64,000 bases of DNA from Hemerocallis citrina (GCA_017893485.1 CM030360.1:19157708-19221707), one strand, 5' to 3'. Shown: positions 11,121 to 22,906, numbered from the stretch's first letter. Translations and numbers: made by a program. The notes: generated by a model not told the origin, from the letters alone.

Positions 11121-12724
11121 TGATGTTGAATTTTTGCAAGTGTACAAAATCGCACAAGTAATATAGTTGAATGAGTAGAGTGTCGAACCCACAGGGACTA
11201 GATATTTTATTGAGTACCGATATCACTAGATTAATCACTATTTGGAAGATCGAATTTAATTAAGGATAAAACAACTAAATTAAATTAATCTAATTAAATC
11301 TAACTAAATTGGTGAAGAGGGAGAGGGCTGTGAAACTATGAAGCCCTTGTACTTTGTTTAATGGTAAAATTAGTTCTAGGGCTCTTGGTTCACCTCGTTT
11401 ATCACACACACAAATTATAATTCCTTACAAATAAAAATATTATCTTTCCAAGTTGTCGACCAAAACCCTAAAGATATTAACCACTCTATCCACGTAGTCT
11501 AAAAATTATTCTCAACTAATTCTTCGCCTATCCATCAAATTATTAATTGAGATTTTGGATTTCTTAACGGTCACGTCCTCCAATATACGGTGTTAATCTT
11601 TATTAATCATAAATAACCTATTCGGTCTCTTTATGATTTGAAAAATCATACAAATGTCTATCCACCATGTTGTACGCATAAATAATAAAAATTAAAACAC
11701 AACCAGGAAAAATAGAGTAATAATAAGGACTTAAAATTTGTGTTCTACAAAACTCGGCTACATCTTAGCCTCTAGAACAATAAATTTAGTTCATATTTGT
11801 TTGGGATTGCATCTAATAAAAATTGGAGAAGAAGAGATACAAAAAGAAATACAAAATTTAATTCAAACCCCTTTTCTGTCTCAAAAGCCGAACCCGTCAG
11901 CAGTGGAGCCACGTCAGCCGAGTCAAATCGCCGCAGTCACGTCAGAAGGGGACCGCCTGTCAGCGCGTCACATCAAAGTCAGGTCAGAACCTTTCTACGT
12001 CGGTTGTCGCTCAGGAACAGTACCTGTCAGCGTCAAGCGCCAGGTCAGCACCTCTTGGAACTTACGCGCCTGCTGCTTCTACTTTTTTGCTTCGAGCCGC
12101 GTGCGCCAGGGAGAGAGAAAAGCTGCTGTCTCTCACTCTTCGTTCCGTCCGCTATTTCTTTTTCTTTTTTTGTTATTTGATTGAGTAGCCGTGACCTCTT
12201 ACCCTTCTCTCCCTTCTTTGCTTCTATTTATAGAGAACGGAAGAGGAGTTAGTGTTTGCATTTTTTTGCAGAAAAGTCTTTTCTTTTCATTTATTTTCTT
12301 CCTTTTTAATCCAGAATTTTATTTCTTTCTCTTTCTTTCTCTTCTTCCTTTTCTGCCAACCACGTGCTGCTGCATACACAAAATAATAACAGAAATTAGA
12401 ATTTTTAAATAAAATAAAATTAAATAGTTTAAAATTAATTAAACTAACTACAAATCATATTAGCTTATAAAAATCCTTTTAAAATTATTTGTCGCACTTT
12501 TAACTCAACAAAACAATAAAAATTGATAAATCCATTGTTTTACTTTGTTTGTTGATTTTTAGCCACAAATCTTCACTTTTTGCATCAAAAATATTATTTC
12601 TTCAAAAATAATTAATTAAATGAAATCTTATAGAAATAAGATGAATTATAGACAATATCAGCGAAAACAAGCAATTTTAATTGGTAATTGAGTACAAATA
12701 TTTGTATATAAATTAGACACATCA
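11121..12724 (-). repeat. Gypsy D 5' LTR
   Basis: This 1,604-bp LTR carries the promoter. A TATAAATAG box on the minus strand is at 12224-12232. It closely matches the 3' LTR, and its short open frames on the plus strand recur in both LTRs; they are antisense to the transcript and not credible genes. Confidence 0.92.
12224..12232 (-). promoter_or_regulatory. TATA box of Gypsy D 5' LTR
   Basis: The minus strand reads TATAAATAG, upstream of a pyrimidine/purine-rich leader. It would drive transcription of the intact gag at 9176-10882. Confidence 0.55.
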
Positions 12725-13570
12725 AGACCCGTGCTCCTACTTCTCTTCCAATTTCCCGCCAAAACCAAGGGAACAAAAAAAAACCTAGCTCATTTTTTCT
12801 TCTTCACCGAGCTTCCATGCGAAATAAACCCAATAGAGAGCTCCAAACTCTTAGCTCCTCCCCCATCTCGAGCTTCGCCATGGCCAACATTCACCTCATC
12901 CTCCGAGCTCCAAGCTACCCCATCGTCAAGCTTCGATAGAGACCTCCTTCTCCCTAGCCGAACTCCAAGACAGCGCTCGAACTCCAAGGCTCATCCTCAA
13001 GCTCTGTCGTTGAACCCCCCTCGAAAGCTCGATCTCTTCTTGTCGCCGTCCTCGACAGTTTCGAGTTCGGCAGCTCATCCCTCTCTTCTTCACTGAGCGC
13101 CAAGACCCCATGGCCGAGCTCGAGCTCACTTCCGTTCGCCGCTCTCTTCCTCGATGAGCTCCGAGCTCTACTCCACCTCCGAGCTCCGATGCCGAGCTCT
13201 CTTCCTCGTCAAGCTCCGAGCTCGTACCGCCTCTAAACCCATCGCTGTGCTCTGCCACCTTCACCCACAACGGGACTCCACTGTTGAGTTCGCCAAACCA
13301 TCGCGAGCTCCCCTCGCCGAGCTCGACCGCTCCGTCTCCTTTGTCAACTCACCGAGATCACGACAGTCGAGCTCTCCCTCGAAATAGCTCTATGCTCGAG
13401 CCATCCGAACTCTGAGCTCCACTTCGCCGAAGCTCCATTCCAGTCGAGTTCCACTCCATGGTGTCGAACCTCCTCAGTTGAAGCTCGAGCTCTCCTCGTC
13501 GACCCCAACTTCAAGTTCCAATAGCGAGCTCCAAGCTTCCTCGTCGACCTCCCTCGCGAGCTCTGACGTC
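12725..13570 (+). other. Gypsy A GAGCTC-rich non-coding region, right part
   Basis: Continuation of A's internal region beyond element D. About 16 copies of GAGCTC occur between 12838 and 13565, many in the context CCGAGCTCC. Overlapping open frames exist on both strands (for example 12731-13096 plus and 12926-13270 minus), but they are low-complexity consequences of this word and resemble no known protein. Confidence 0.55.
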
Positions 13571-14384
13571 GAGTCCGACGAAGGGAGACGAGAAGAAGAA
13601 GAGAAAGAAATGAAGAAGAAGGCAGTCGAAGGAAAGAAAGAAACAGGACGGAGGAGAAGAAGAAGAAAAAGAAAAGAAAAAAAATAATAAATAAAAATAA
13701 ATAAATAAATAAAAATAAAATGCCACGTGGCATCGCCACATGGCGTCAACTCCACAGCGTCGGCCGTTGCCGAGGTGCCGAGGTGCTGACCTTGAAATTG
13801 GAGAAAAAACCCGCCGACCCATACAATCCGTCCGATCTTCTCAAAATTCGCGTCACGACACGATCGACGTCCAGAAATGCGCCACGTGTCCAGAACGTGA
13901 TCTACTTTGCGATGCGCGCACATCTGATCATGATCGACGCTCAGAAATGTGCCACGTGTCCAGATAATATTTAATTAATTAATTTATTTGTTTTAATTAG
14001 TTAAAAAATCTGAAAAAATATTTAAAAATCGAAAAAAATTAATTAAAAATTCTAAAAATAATTATTAATTCAGAAAAATTATTTAAAAATTCTGAAAAAT
14101 ATAATTATTTAATTAGAATAATTAATTAATATTTCGGTAATTAAATATTTAATTCGGAAAATGAATAAAAAATTCAAAAAAATGAGAAAAAATCTAGAAA
14201 AATCTGGAAAAATCACCAAAAAATCCAGAAAATTCTGAGGATATTTTTGGGCATTTTACAAGCCCAGAATAACACCGTTACACCCCGAGCAAGATCCAAA
14301 CTCCCTTAAGAACACCGATAAAATCCCGTACGCCATTAGAACAACAAAACTACTCCTCGAAGACTATAAAAATATTCAGTCTTC
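13571..14384 (+). other. Gypsy A 3' untranslated region
   Basis: A purine-rich block (13571-13710) is followed by two copies, 71 bp apart, of a GATCGACG..CAGAAATG.GCCACGTGTCCAG module (13861 and 13932). Then comes a very AT-rich stretch (13965-14230) with repeated AAAAAT and TTAATTAA words. No gene is seen. Minus-strand open frames around 13344-13923 are dominated by this low complexity. Confidence 0.5.
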
Positions 14385-14400
14385 AGGAGTGGGGGGCTCG
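14385..14400 (+). other. Gypsy A polypurine tract
   Basis: AGGAGTGGGGGGCTCG immediately precedes the 3' LTR. Primer for plus-strand synthesis. Confidence 0.75.
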
Positions 14401-14975
14401 TGATATGGCTAAAAATGGGATTAAATCGAGACCGTTCAAATCGGACACGAATCTTAAAGCTCAGGGGTAAAACGATAATTTCACATACTAACGGGTCTGA
14501 AATGGGAACTGGATCTTTATTCAAAGCACAATAACCCATAAACGGATCTGTCTTACTGGGTACTGGTCCCAACCTGTTACAAACCAGTTCAGAGGGATAA
14601 AGAAGAATTCAGATTCATAATTATCCCTAAGAAGTGATCTTAACCGCTTCTATCCATTCACACCGGGAAGTACATATCTTGAAACGGATCCCTAAGGCGA
14701 CTATAAATACCCCTCCCCCCCCACTATTACCAGGTAATCAATACTTTTCCAGTTTAAAGTTCTTGCTTAATCATTCATATTACTGACAAGAGCGTCGGAA
14801 GGTGCGTCGCGGGATCCATCCCGGTGTCTCGCACTTTTTGCAGGTTCACAGCAGCGGCAAGAGACCAAGTCAATAAGTCGGTGAAGGTCAACAGGTCAAC
14901 AGGTTTGCCTTGTTTGTTTTCTCAAGAATCTACAAATTCTATCTGTTTGTTCCCACACCAAAATCAGCAGCAACA
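14401..14975 (+). repeat. Gypsy A 3' LTR
   Basis: This 575-bp LTR is a partner of 1588-2173, with TGATATGG start and CAACA end, TATAAATA at 14702-14709, and the target duplication GTTAC directly after it. Confidence 0.92.
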
Positions 14976-14980
14976 GTTAC

Positions 14981-16589
14981 TATAAACCTTCTCAAAGGAA
15001 TATCTAATAATAGGTCTTTCATCCATTCTGCTTCTTCACCAGCACAAGATAGCGCAAAAAGTTCTGACTCTATGGATGAAAAAGCAAGACCTGGTTGTCT
15101 TTTAGATTTCCATGACACAGCTTCTCCTCCTAGTGTAAATACATAGCCACTAGTGGACCCACCACCATTTTCTGAGCACCATGATGCATCAGAGTATCCC
15201 TCTAACACTGAAGGATAACCAGAGTAGCACAAAGCAAACTCTTGAGTACCGTTTAGGTATTCCATTAGCCTCTCAAGAGCATTCCAGTGTAATTGACTAG
15301 GATTGCTAGTGAACCTGCTTAGCATGCTTGTCGCAAAGGCTATGTCAGGTCTAGTACATATCATAGGATACATGAGACGTCCAATAAGTTTAGAGTAGTC
15401 TAACTGTCTCACTGTTGCACCATCATTAGGTGTCAACCTTTTGGTACTATCATAAGGTGTATCAAAACTTTTGTAATCACTATATCCCCAGTCCTGCAAC
15501 ACAATTTAATATAGTGGGACTGACTAAGGGTTATTCCTTGCCTTCTAAAACCCACTCTCATGCCCAATGTGGTGTCCACAATACCTAGGTCTTTCATGTT
15601 GAATTGTTTGGATAGCATAGTTTTAATTTTTATAAAAATAAAGAGGTCACTTCCAACAACTAGTAGGTCATCAACATACAAGCAAATAATAGCAATTTTA
15701 TTCGATTCATCAGGATAATAAAGACATTTGTCAGAATTACTAGATTCAAAACCTAAGCTCTTTATTGTTTTATCAAAATTTTCATGCCATGGTGCTTGTT
15801 TTAGTCCATACAAAGATTTTATTAATTTGCAAACTTTATATTTTGAACATTTAAGTATAAAACCTTCAGGTTGAGCCATATAGATTTCTTCATTGAGATC
15901 ACCGTTTTAGGAAAGCAGTCTTAACATCCATTTGATGAATAACAAATTTTCAATAGATGTTGTGGCTAGAATAATCCTTATTGTAGCAATATGACATACA
16001 GGTGAATGAACATCAAAATAGTCCACCCCACATTTTTGAGTATAACTTTTAGCTACTAGGTGTGCTATATACTTAGCTATAGTTCCATCAGGATTAAGTT
16101 TCTTCTTCAAAACCTACTTGCTTCCTATAGTTTTAGCTCCTACTGGCAAATTAACTAATTCCAAGTGTTGTTCTGCAATAAAGAATCCATTTCATCATCA
16201 ATTGCTTCTTTCCAAAGCAAACAATCCCTAGAACTTAGGGCTTCTTTAACACTAACAAGGTCAGTTTTTAGTGCATATGTCACAAAGTTATCACCATAGG
16301 TTCTAGGAGTTTTATCTCTTGTGGAGAATCTTCTTAGTTCAACACTATGTGAAGGTTCAGTATTAGTTGAAATGTATCTAGATTCCTGTTGTGAATCATT
16401 CCTTGTGTCTGCATGTTCAGATAATGAGATACCTTTATCTTTGATGAACATATCTTCAAAGAATTCTGCATCTCTTGATTCTATTACTTTGTTAAGAGAT
16501 AGATCTAAAAATCTGTTTGCAGTACTATCAACTGCACTACCCAAATACACACATGTATTTGTCTGAGGTCCCACTTTAGGCCTTCTAGG
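14981..16589 (-). pseudogene. pol: Copia E pol: integrase end, reverse transcriptase, RNase H start
   Basis: Minus-strand reading in three broken frames. Codons near 16600-16155 give the integrase tail and the start of reverse transcriptase (ending DDEMDSLLQNNTW). 16110-15907 gives the next block (VAKSYTQKCGVDYFDV). 15879-15433 contains SLYGLKQAPW and the catalytic motif CLYVDDLLVVG. 15502-14981 gives the link and RNase H (SKLIGRLMYPMICTRPDIAF, GYSDASWCSENGGGSTSGY, SSIESELFALSCAGEEAEW). Frameshifts separate the blocks. It continues at 1587 beyond element A and, upstream, at 35886 beyond element B. Reverse transcription is the family function; this copy is dead. Confidence 0.88.
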
Positions 16590-16594
16590 GTCAG

Positions 16595-18097
16595 TGTTAG
16601 GTTTCAATGAAAAATATAGACTGAATACACAGCGAAAAAACTACAAAATATTGAAACCTAGCCATGGATCCATGCGAAAACCATAAAACGTGTTTAGGAG
16701 TTATACCTTAAGGATGAATCTGCTGTCTCCAAGATATGTCGATCACAGCACTGCAACGGTGCCTCAACGGTATCCACATGAACAGATCAAAACCAAGCTT
16801 TCCTCACGCCGCGATGCTAGCTGCTGGATGGGGCTGTTCCTCACGATTTATTTCTCACAATTTTTGTGACGGCTAGAATTTTCTCATATGTAACTCTTCT
16901 ACATATATGTATCATATATATAGCTGCAGAAAATCAATCCTAAGAGAGTAACGAGCTTGTTGGGCTCACAATCCGACCTGGGTCAGATTCGTGTGTAGGC
17001 CTCTGAACTTTAGTCATCTCATTTATACTAATTAAATGTCCAACAAATGTCAGGAGTCCGAGCCTTACTTAGATCCCCAATTAAATTCATCTTATGAATT
17101 TAAATCCCAATTTCGATCCATTCTAAGTGTGTGACCCTGTAGGTTCCCATTACGTTGATAGTGATACTAAAATCATATTCTAGTATTACAAATGGTGAGC
17201 GGTATTTAGCTATACATCACTACTAATCAAGTAGTGGAAATGTCAGTGACTTGACATAACCTATCCATGACCAGTGTTACAATGTAGCCTAGTCCCTTTG
17301 TCCAGATATCTTAATTGACTACAAGGCATAGAGCGTGTCACTCTAGTATAGTTCAATCTTTGGTTTCTTGATCTCCGAGTAGACTTACTAAAACAAATGA
17401 GCTCAATATCTCATATTGACTCATTTGAGCATGTCCATGCATTTTATAGTCTCACTCAATCAAGGTGCCCATAGATATCGCTCCTGTTATGTAAGAGGGA
17501 CAAATCCTATCTAAGTCACTCACATCCCTCCGCATGATTTGTAGTATATCCAATAGTCGATTTTATAATCACCTTAATACAAGCAACGTTTGACGTTAAA
17601 ACATATAACTTCTCATGTAGGGAACCGTAGTGACTTCAAGTCAAAGGACTACATACACCATGGTCACTGTGAGAATCGCTTATGACATTCATATAACGAT
17701 CCATGCAGCGTTCTCATGGTGGGTCAGTCCAGTACATTATTATTCTAATATGTATCCATGTGAAGACTTGATATCTCATATCCATGACCCGTGAGATATA
17801 ATCATCAGCCTATGCACATACTAGTCTCTATGCATTATTGTTGTCATAATTTACAATAATACTTGACTAAGGACATTTAAGAATAGTGTTCTGATAACAA
17901 CCGATAGGATCTCACAATAAAGTCATGCACTTGATATCCCATGGTATTGAACCTACTATTTTAACGACTTTATTATGCTCATATAATCACAATAAACAAC
18001 ACAATAAATGAAATGACTCATATATGAAATAAATGTCATAATGCAATGTAAACTAGTAATGTCAATACACAACTGGCCTCTAGAGTATACACAAACA
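16595..18097 (-). repeat. Copia B 3' LTR
   Basis: This 1,503-bp LTR is homologous to 34387-35880 throughout, with frequent substitutions. The tandem TATATATGATACATATATG region around 16900-16925 corresponds to the LTR promoter zone. Confidence 0.92.
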
Positions 18098-18099
18098 AT

Positions 18100-18110
18100 C
18101 TCCCACTTGC
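18100..18110 (-). other. Copia B polypurine tract
   Basis: The minus strand reads AAGTGGGAGAT, abutting the 3' LTR start (TGTTTGTGTATAC). This is the usual tract for this Copia group. Confidence 0.75.
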
Positions 18111-18828
18111 ACTAGAGCCAATCAGAGATAAATCTAATGTCTATAGACCAAGGGTGACCCGCATGCTTTCGTTGTGCAAGGGGATTTGTAAGTGGGTCAA
18201 CGACGTTATCATCTGTTGTACTCTGTATATCTTCACATATCCTCTATCGACGATTTATCGAATGAGATGGAAGTGCCTAAGTTTATGTTTGGATCGCTGG
18301 TGAGATCTGGCCCCACTGTTATCACATTAGAGGTCTAGCGGCTCTACAATGCTAGGAACCATGCCAAGTTCAGTGATGAACTTTTTGATCCAAACGACCT
18401 CCTTTGTTGCATTAGAGGCAGCAATATACTCAACCTCTGTGGTGGAAATGGCTACTATCTCTTACTTCAAACTCTTCCAGCTCAAAGCTCCACCATTTAG
18501 GCAAAACACAAAACCTGATTGCAATTTGGAGTCATCCTTATCGGACTGAAAGCTAGTGTCAGTGTAGCCCTTTACAACAAGCTCTTCTTTGGCTCCATAT
18601 ACCGAGAATGAATCCTTAGTCCTTCTTAAGTACTTAAGGATGTGATCTTGATGGCAGTCTAGTGACTCTCACCGGGATCTAATTTGTACCTACTTTTCAT
18701 GCTCAAAGCATATGAGACATCTGGACGAGTACATAACATGGCATACATGATAGATCCAATTGCAAATGCATATGGAATCTTAGTCATACGGTCACTCTCA
18801 TCTTGAGTGGAAGGAAATCGAGCCTTAG
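18111..18828 (-). pseudogene. Copia B RNase H remnant
   Basis: Minus-strand fragments recall a Copia RNase H: a region ending VAISTTEVEYIAASNATKEVVW near 18470-18380, preceded by a stretch with SDKDDSKLQSGFVFCLNGGA and, nearer 18700, the usual linker with a PDVSYALS-like segment. Frames are broken by stops and indels. Gypsy C (18834-25414) separates this from the reverse transcriptase, and TSD ACAGG marks the break. Confidence 0.7.
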
Positions 18829-18833
18829 ACAGG

Positions 18834-20478
18834 TGATGTGTCTAAATTTTATACAAATATTTGTACTCATTTACCTATTAAAATCGCTTGTTTTCGTCTA
18901 TCTTGTATTTAATTCGTCTTATTTCCATAAGATTTCAAGTAATTGATTATTTTTGAAGAAATAAGATTTTTGATGAAAAATGTGAAGATTTTTGGTAAAA
19001 ATCAACAAACAAAGCAAAACTATTGATTTATTTTTTTTATTGTATTGTTGAATTTTAATTTGTACAATTTGGCAATATGAGAAGGAAAGTACAATTTTAA
19101 TTGTCAATAGAGTGTAAAAAGAATAAACAAATTTTAAAAGGATTTTGATAGAGTTAATGTGAAAATTAGTTAGTTTAATTTGAACTAATTAATTTAAATT
19201 TAAATTTTATTTTTAAATTCTAAATCCTTATTTTATTTGTATTTGCAGGACGTGTTTCAAATAAATAAAGATGAATGGTTCTTTCTGCAGAAGAAAACCC
19301 TAATACCTACCTCTTCTACTCCTATAAATAAAACAGCAGATGAAGAGAAAAAGTGAGCGCTTAACGAAGACACCAAGAGACGTGACTGCTACTAAAAAAT
19401 AAAATAAAAAGTGAAACAGTTCTGCGCGTTCTCCAACAGACGAGAGGGGACCACGTGGGCGGTGTGAAACCGAAAAAGGAGCAGGAGAGAGAACGAACAC
19501 AGCAGGCGTGACGTCAGCGACAGCCTGGGTCTGCATCTTCTTCTCCTGAGTTGGCAGCGCGCTTTACAAGGGGGCTGACGTGGCGATTCAGCAATGCATG
19601 TGGGCCCGGTTGCTGACTAGGCGCACTGATACCCAGGCGACGAAATAGAGGGCTTCAACACGGAATTCGAGGAACAAAAGTTCTTGCAGCTCGACTTTTT
19701 ATATCTCTTATCTTCTCTCTCTAATTTTTATGATGCAATCCAAGATAGTATTTGTTAGTTGCAATTTTACTATGAACTAAATTTATTTTTCTAGGGCTTC
19801 GATGTAGCCTAGTTTTGAGAACACAATTTTAATTTCATATTTTTCTATTTTTCTATGGTTGTGTGTTTAATTTTTATTCTTAATGCGTACAATTGGTGGA
19901 TAGACATTTGTATGATTTATTGGATCATGGAGAGACCAAGAGGTAATTTGTGATTTAGAACTATAAACTAAACACCATTAATTGAGCAAAATTAGAGATG
20001 ATTTACCGCGATTGATGTGACTGTTAAGAAATCCACAGAACTTAATGAGTCTTCGATTAATTAAATTTGCATAGAGATATGACAAACTATTAGCTGCAGA
20101 TATTTTTGGTGTTGTTCAAGAGAAAGCATTGAATAATTTGAGGATTTTGGTCTACAACTTGAAAAAATAATCTTTTTATTCATATGGAATTATAAATTGT
20201 GTGGGATTAACTAGGTGAAGTCAAAAGCCCTAGAATTAATTTTGCCATTAACAAATTACACAATTTCACATCTCGCTCCCTCTTCATTAATTTAGTTAGT
20301 TTTCTTTAGAATAATTTAATTTAGTTGTTTTATCCTCTATTAATTTTGATTTTCCAAATAGTGATTTATCTAGTAAATTCGGTACTCAATAAAATAATTA
20401 GTCTATGGGGGTTCGACACTCTATTCACTTAACTATACTACTTGTTGCGATTTTGTACACTTGCAAATATTCACATCA
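18834..20478 (+). repeat. Gypsy C 5' LTR
   Basis: 1,645-bp LTR. TATA box TATAAATA at 19323-19330. It aligns end to end with 23767-25414, with point differences such as GTGACTGTTAAG versus GTGACCGTTAAG around 20020 and 24955. Confidence 0.92.
19323..19330 (+). promoter_or_regulatory. TATA box of Gypsy C 5' LTR
   Basis: TATAAATA; the same box is at 24256-24263 in the 3' LTR and at the equivalent place in element D. Confidence 0.55.
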
Positions 20479-20484
20479 AGTTTT

Positions 20485-20502
20485 TGGCGCCGTTGCCGGG
20501 GA
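20485..20502 (+). other. Gypsy C primer-binding site (tRNA-Asp)
   Basis: TGGCGCCGTTGCCGGGGA, an exact complement of the plant tRNA-Asp 3' end, 6 bp after the 5' LTR. Confidence 0.9.
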
Positions 20503-20724
20503 CTAGTTATTCTTTTATTGATATTGAAAATTGCTAGATTATTACTAGTTTGGATTTTTTGTATTTATTTTTATTTTATTATTATTTTACCTCTTTATTT
20601 TCTTTTGACTTACTTTTACTTTCAGTTATTTTTCTTTTCTTATTTTATTTTATTTTATTTTTTTATTTTTTGTAGTTTTTCTATTTTTAAATACTTACAT
20701 TTCAAGACATACAAGGAAATTATC

Positions 20725-22446
20725 ATGACGAATGATGAAAACAGGCCTTTGAGAGACTATGCTATACCCTCAATTCATGGAACAATATCAAGCATAAAGA
20801 GGTCGGTTATTGAAGCTACCAATTTTGAAAATAAACCGGCCATTATTCTATTGATTCATAAGACTGTTCAATTTTAGGGACTACCGCACGAGGATCCTTA
20901 TGCTCAAATTGCAAACTTTCTGGAAATTTGTGACACTTTCAAGCACAACGAAGTATCAGATGATGCAATCAGATTGAGACTCTTTCCTTTTTCACTACGA
21001 GATAAGGCGAAGGCTTGGCTACATTATCTACCACCCGGTAGTATTACTACTTGGGAGGGACTTGCACAAAAATTTCTAGCCAAGTATTTTCCACCGGCAA
21101 AGATAGCAAAGCTAAGAAATGATATTTCCACATTTACTCAAATTGAGACCGAGTCTTTGTATGATGCATGGGAAAGGTACAAAGAGTTATTAAAAAAGTG
21201 TCATCATCATGAACTACCGAAATTGCTGCAAATTCAAATATTCTATAATGGTTTGGGAGTTACACATCGATCTATGGTTGACGCAGCAGCTGGAGGTGCA
21301 CTAATGAGCAAAACTTACGAAGCAGCCTATGAGCTTTTAGAGAAGATGACATCAAATAATCACCAGTGGTCTTCAGAGAGAACAATGCCAAGAAAAGTGG
21401 CTGAAGTTTTTGAACTTGACCCTATTTCTGCTTTAACTGCACAAATGGCTACTTTATCTAAAAAAATTGGTAATTTAAATGTTAATTCTATTCAGTCTAA
21501 TATCATTTGTGATCTTTGTGCAGGAAACCATTCTAATGCAGATTGCCAAGTGGGGAATCCTTTTGCTCCATCAAATGTCGAACAAGCAAATTTTGTATCA
21601 AACTTTCAAATGCAAAACAATCATTATGGAAACACATACAATCCAGGATGGAGAAACCACCCAAATTGTTCATGGAACAACAATCAAGGAGCAGTTATAC
21701 CACCTCAAAATTTTCCACTGCAAGAAAAGAAGCCGACATTAGAAGAGATGTTCATGCAACACATGCAGAAGACAGAGCAACACATGCAAAAGACAGAACA
21801 ATACATGCGAAGACAGATTTGGCAATACAAAATAATACGGCTTCCATTCACAATCTTGAGGTACAAATTGATCAAATTTCAAATATTCTTAACGAAAGAA
21901 CTGTAGGAACATTACCAAGCAACACAGTTGTCAATCCTAAGGAGCATGTCAAAGCAATAACACTAAGAAACGGGAGGACAATTGAGCAACCACAAGAAGA
22001 AATTGTTGAACAAAATATGGTTGCAAAGGGAGAAGAGTACGAACAAATTGTGAAGGAACAAACTCAGCATGAGAAAGTAACTTTTGATGTTTTTAATTCC
22101 ATAACGTTTCCTCCTGAAGAACAGTTGTGTATTCAAGTAAGTAAAACTGATTTAATTGTGGACGAGAAACATTAGGCTAAATTTGAAAAGTCACCAATCG
22201 AAGTATGTCCAACAAATTCAGCAACTCTTGAAACCTGAAAAAGAAAAAATTTCAGAATGTGTTATGTATTTGGATGCTGCACCCTCTATTTATTCATTTT
22301 TTCAGCAAAAATTCAAGGAGGTGGGGAAATCAAAGACATCATCATCACGAAGGAAATGCCTTAAACTAGAGCTTGAACATGATCCACACCTGAAGAGAAG
22401 AATTAGAAAAGATGTTTTAATGTTGTTGGATCTTGGTATTACATAA
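20725..22446 (+). pseudogene. gag: Gypsy C gag, interrupted
   Basis: Homologue of the intact 568-residue gag at 9176-10882. ATG at 20725 (MTNDENRPLRDYAIP). A TAG at about 20875 replaces a Trp codon of the intact copy (VQF-W-GLPHEDP). The same frame then continues through the gag domain (SLRDKAKAWLHYLPPG, ESLYDAWERYKELLKKC) and zinc knuckle to about 21800. A frameshift within a duplicated HMQKTEQ-type stretch moves the reading to a second frame (to 22175, ending in TAG). A third frame carries the tail to the stop at 22446 (...LMLLDLGIT). Not translatable as one protein. Hydrophobic codons upstream of 20725 belong to the untranslated leader. Confidence 0.88.
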
Positions 22447-22890
22447 CCATCTCACCTCCATGGCTGGCTGACGACTTAAAACTTAGCGCTTCTTGGGAGG
22501 CAACCCATGTTTTCTTTTACTGTATATAGATTTGATTTTTCTTTTAGTTTACTTTAATTTTAATTTTTGATTTTATTTTCTAGGATTGCATAAGTTTTGA
22601 AGTCAACAAGAGGAGCTGTTATTCTACACCTGCATTGATGGTTGTTTTTTAGCAGTATAGAGTCAGAATCTGGAAAACTGATTCAAGGAAAAATTGTAGA
22701 CAATTGTCTTAGCTTTCCAGCAAAAAAAATCAGCCAATTTGGACATCTACAGCTCCAGATATCGCCAAAATACTGAACGCCGCGCGTGCAGAAATTTTAA
22801 GACGAATCAGGGGAAATTTTCTGAACTTTTTTGCATTCTTTTTGTTTTTGTTTTTGTTTTTCCTTTTCCATTGAGGACAATGTGATATTC

Positions 22891-22906
22891 AAGTTTGGGG
22901 GGAAGG
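22891..22906 (+). other. Internal polypurine-like tract of Gypsy C
   Basis: AAGTTTGGGGGGAAGG, 860 bp upstream of the 3' LTR, preceded by GAGGACAATGTGATATTC. It is conserved with D (8725-8740) and parallels the terminal tract. Confidence 0.6.

Larger units (their letters stand above)
6243..12724 (-). mobile_element. Gypsy D: Athila-like gag-only (TR-GAG) retrotransposon, intact gag
   Basis: Minus-strand element of 6,482 bp with LTRs 11121-12724 (5') and 6243-7844 (3') and target duplication AGACC at 6238-6242 and 12725-12729. The primer site at 11097-11114 differs by one base from the tRNA-Asp complement TGGCGCCGTTGCCGGGGA, and a polypurine tract abuts the 3' LTR. The only gene is a full-length gag (9176-10882). 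Between gag and the 3' LTR are 1.3 kb with no pol domain. This matches the published TR-GAG class: terminal repeats plus gag, nothing else. It inserted into element A. It is the same family as element C. Confidence 0.9.
1588..14975 (+). mobile_element. Gypsy A: Tat-like gag-only LTR retrotransposon
   Basis: LTRs at 1588-2173 and 14401-14975 begin TGATATGG and end CAGCAACA. The target duplication GTTAC lies at 1583-1587 and 14976-14980. A primer-binding site follows the 5' LTR and a purine tract precedes the 3' LTR. The internal region holds only gag (2244-3950), a tandem-repeat array, and a long non-coding stretch into which element D inserted. No protease, reverse transcriptase, RNase H or integrase motif is seen. 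Without D it is about 6.9 kb. It disrupts Copia E. The C-terminal gag cysteine/histidine motif and the TGGCGC..CTGTGGGAA primer site point to the Tat clade. It would need pol in trans. Confidence 0.88.

Noticed and set aside
13344..13923. Minus-strand open frames that could be the antisense gene known from some Tat elements
   Set aside because: Composition is dominated by purine/pyrimidine runs (poly-Ser, poly-Phe); no recognisable domain.
20461..20724. Hydrophobic N-terminal extension to the gag frame of Gypsy C, like a membrane segment
   Set aside because: It reads through the primer site and AT-rich leader; the homologous intact gag in D starts at the equivalent of 20725.
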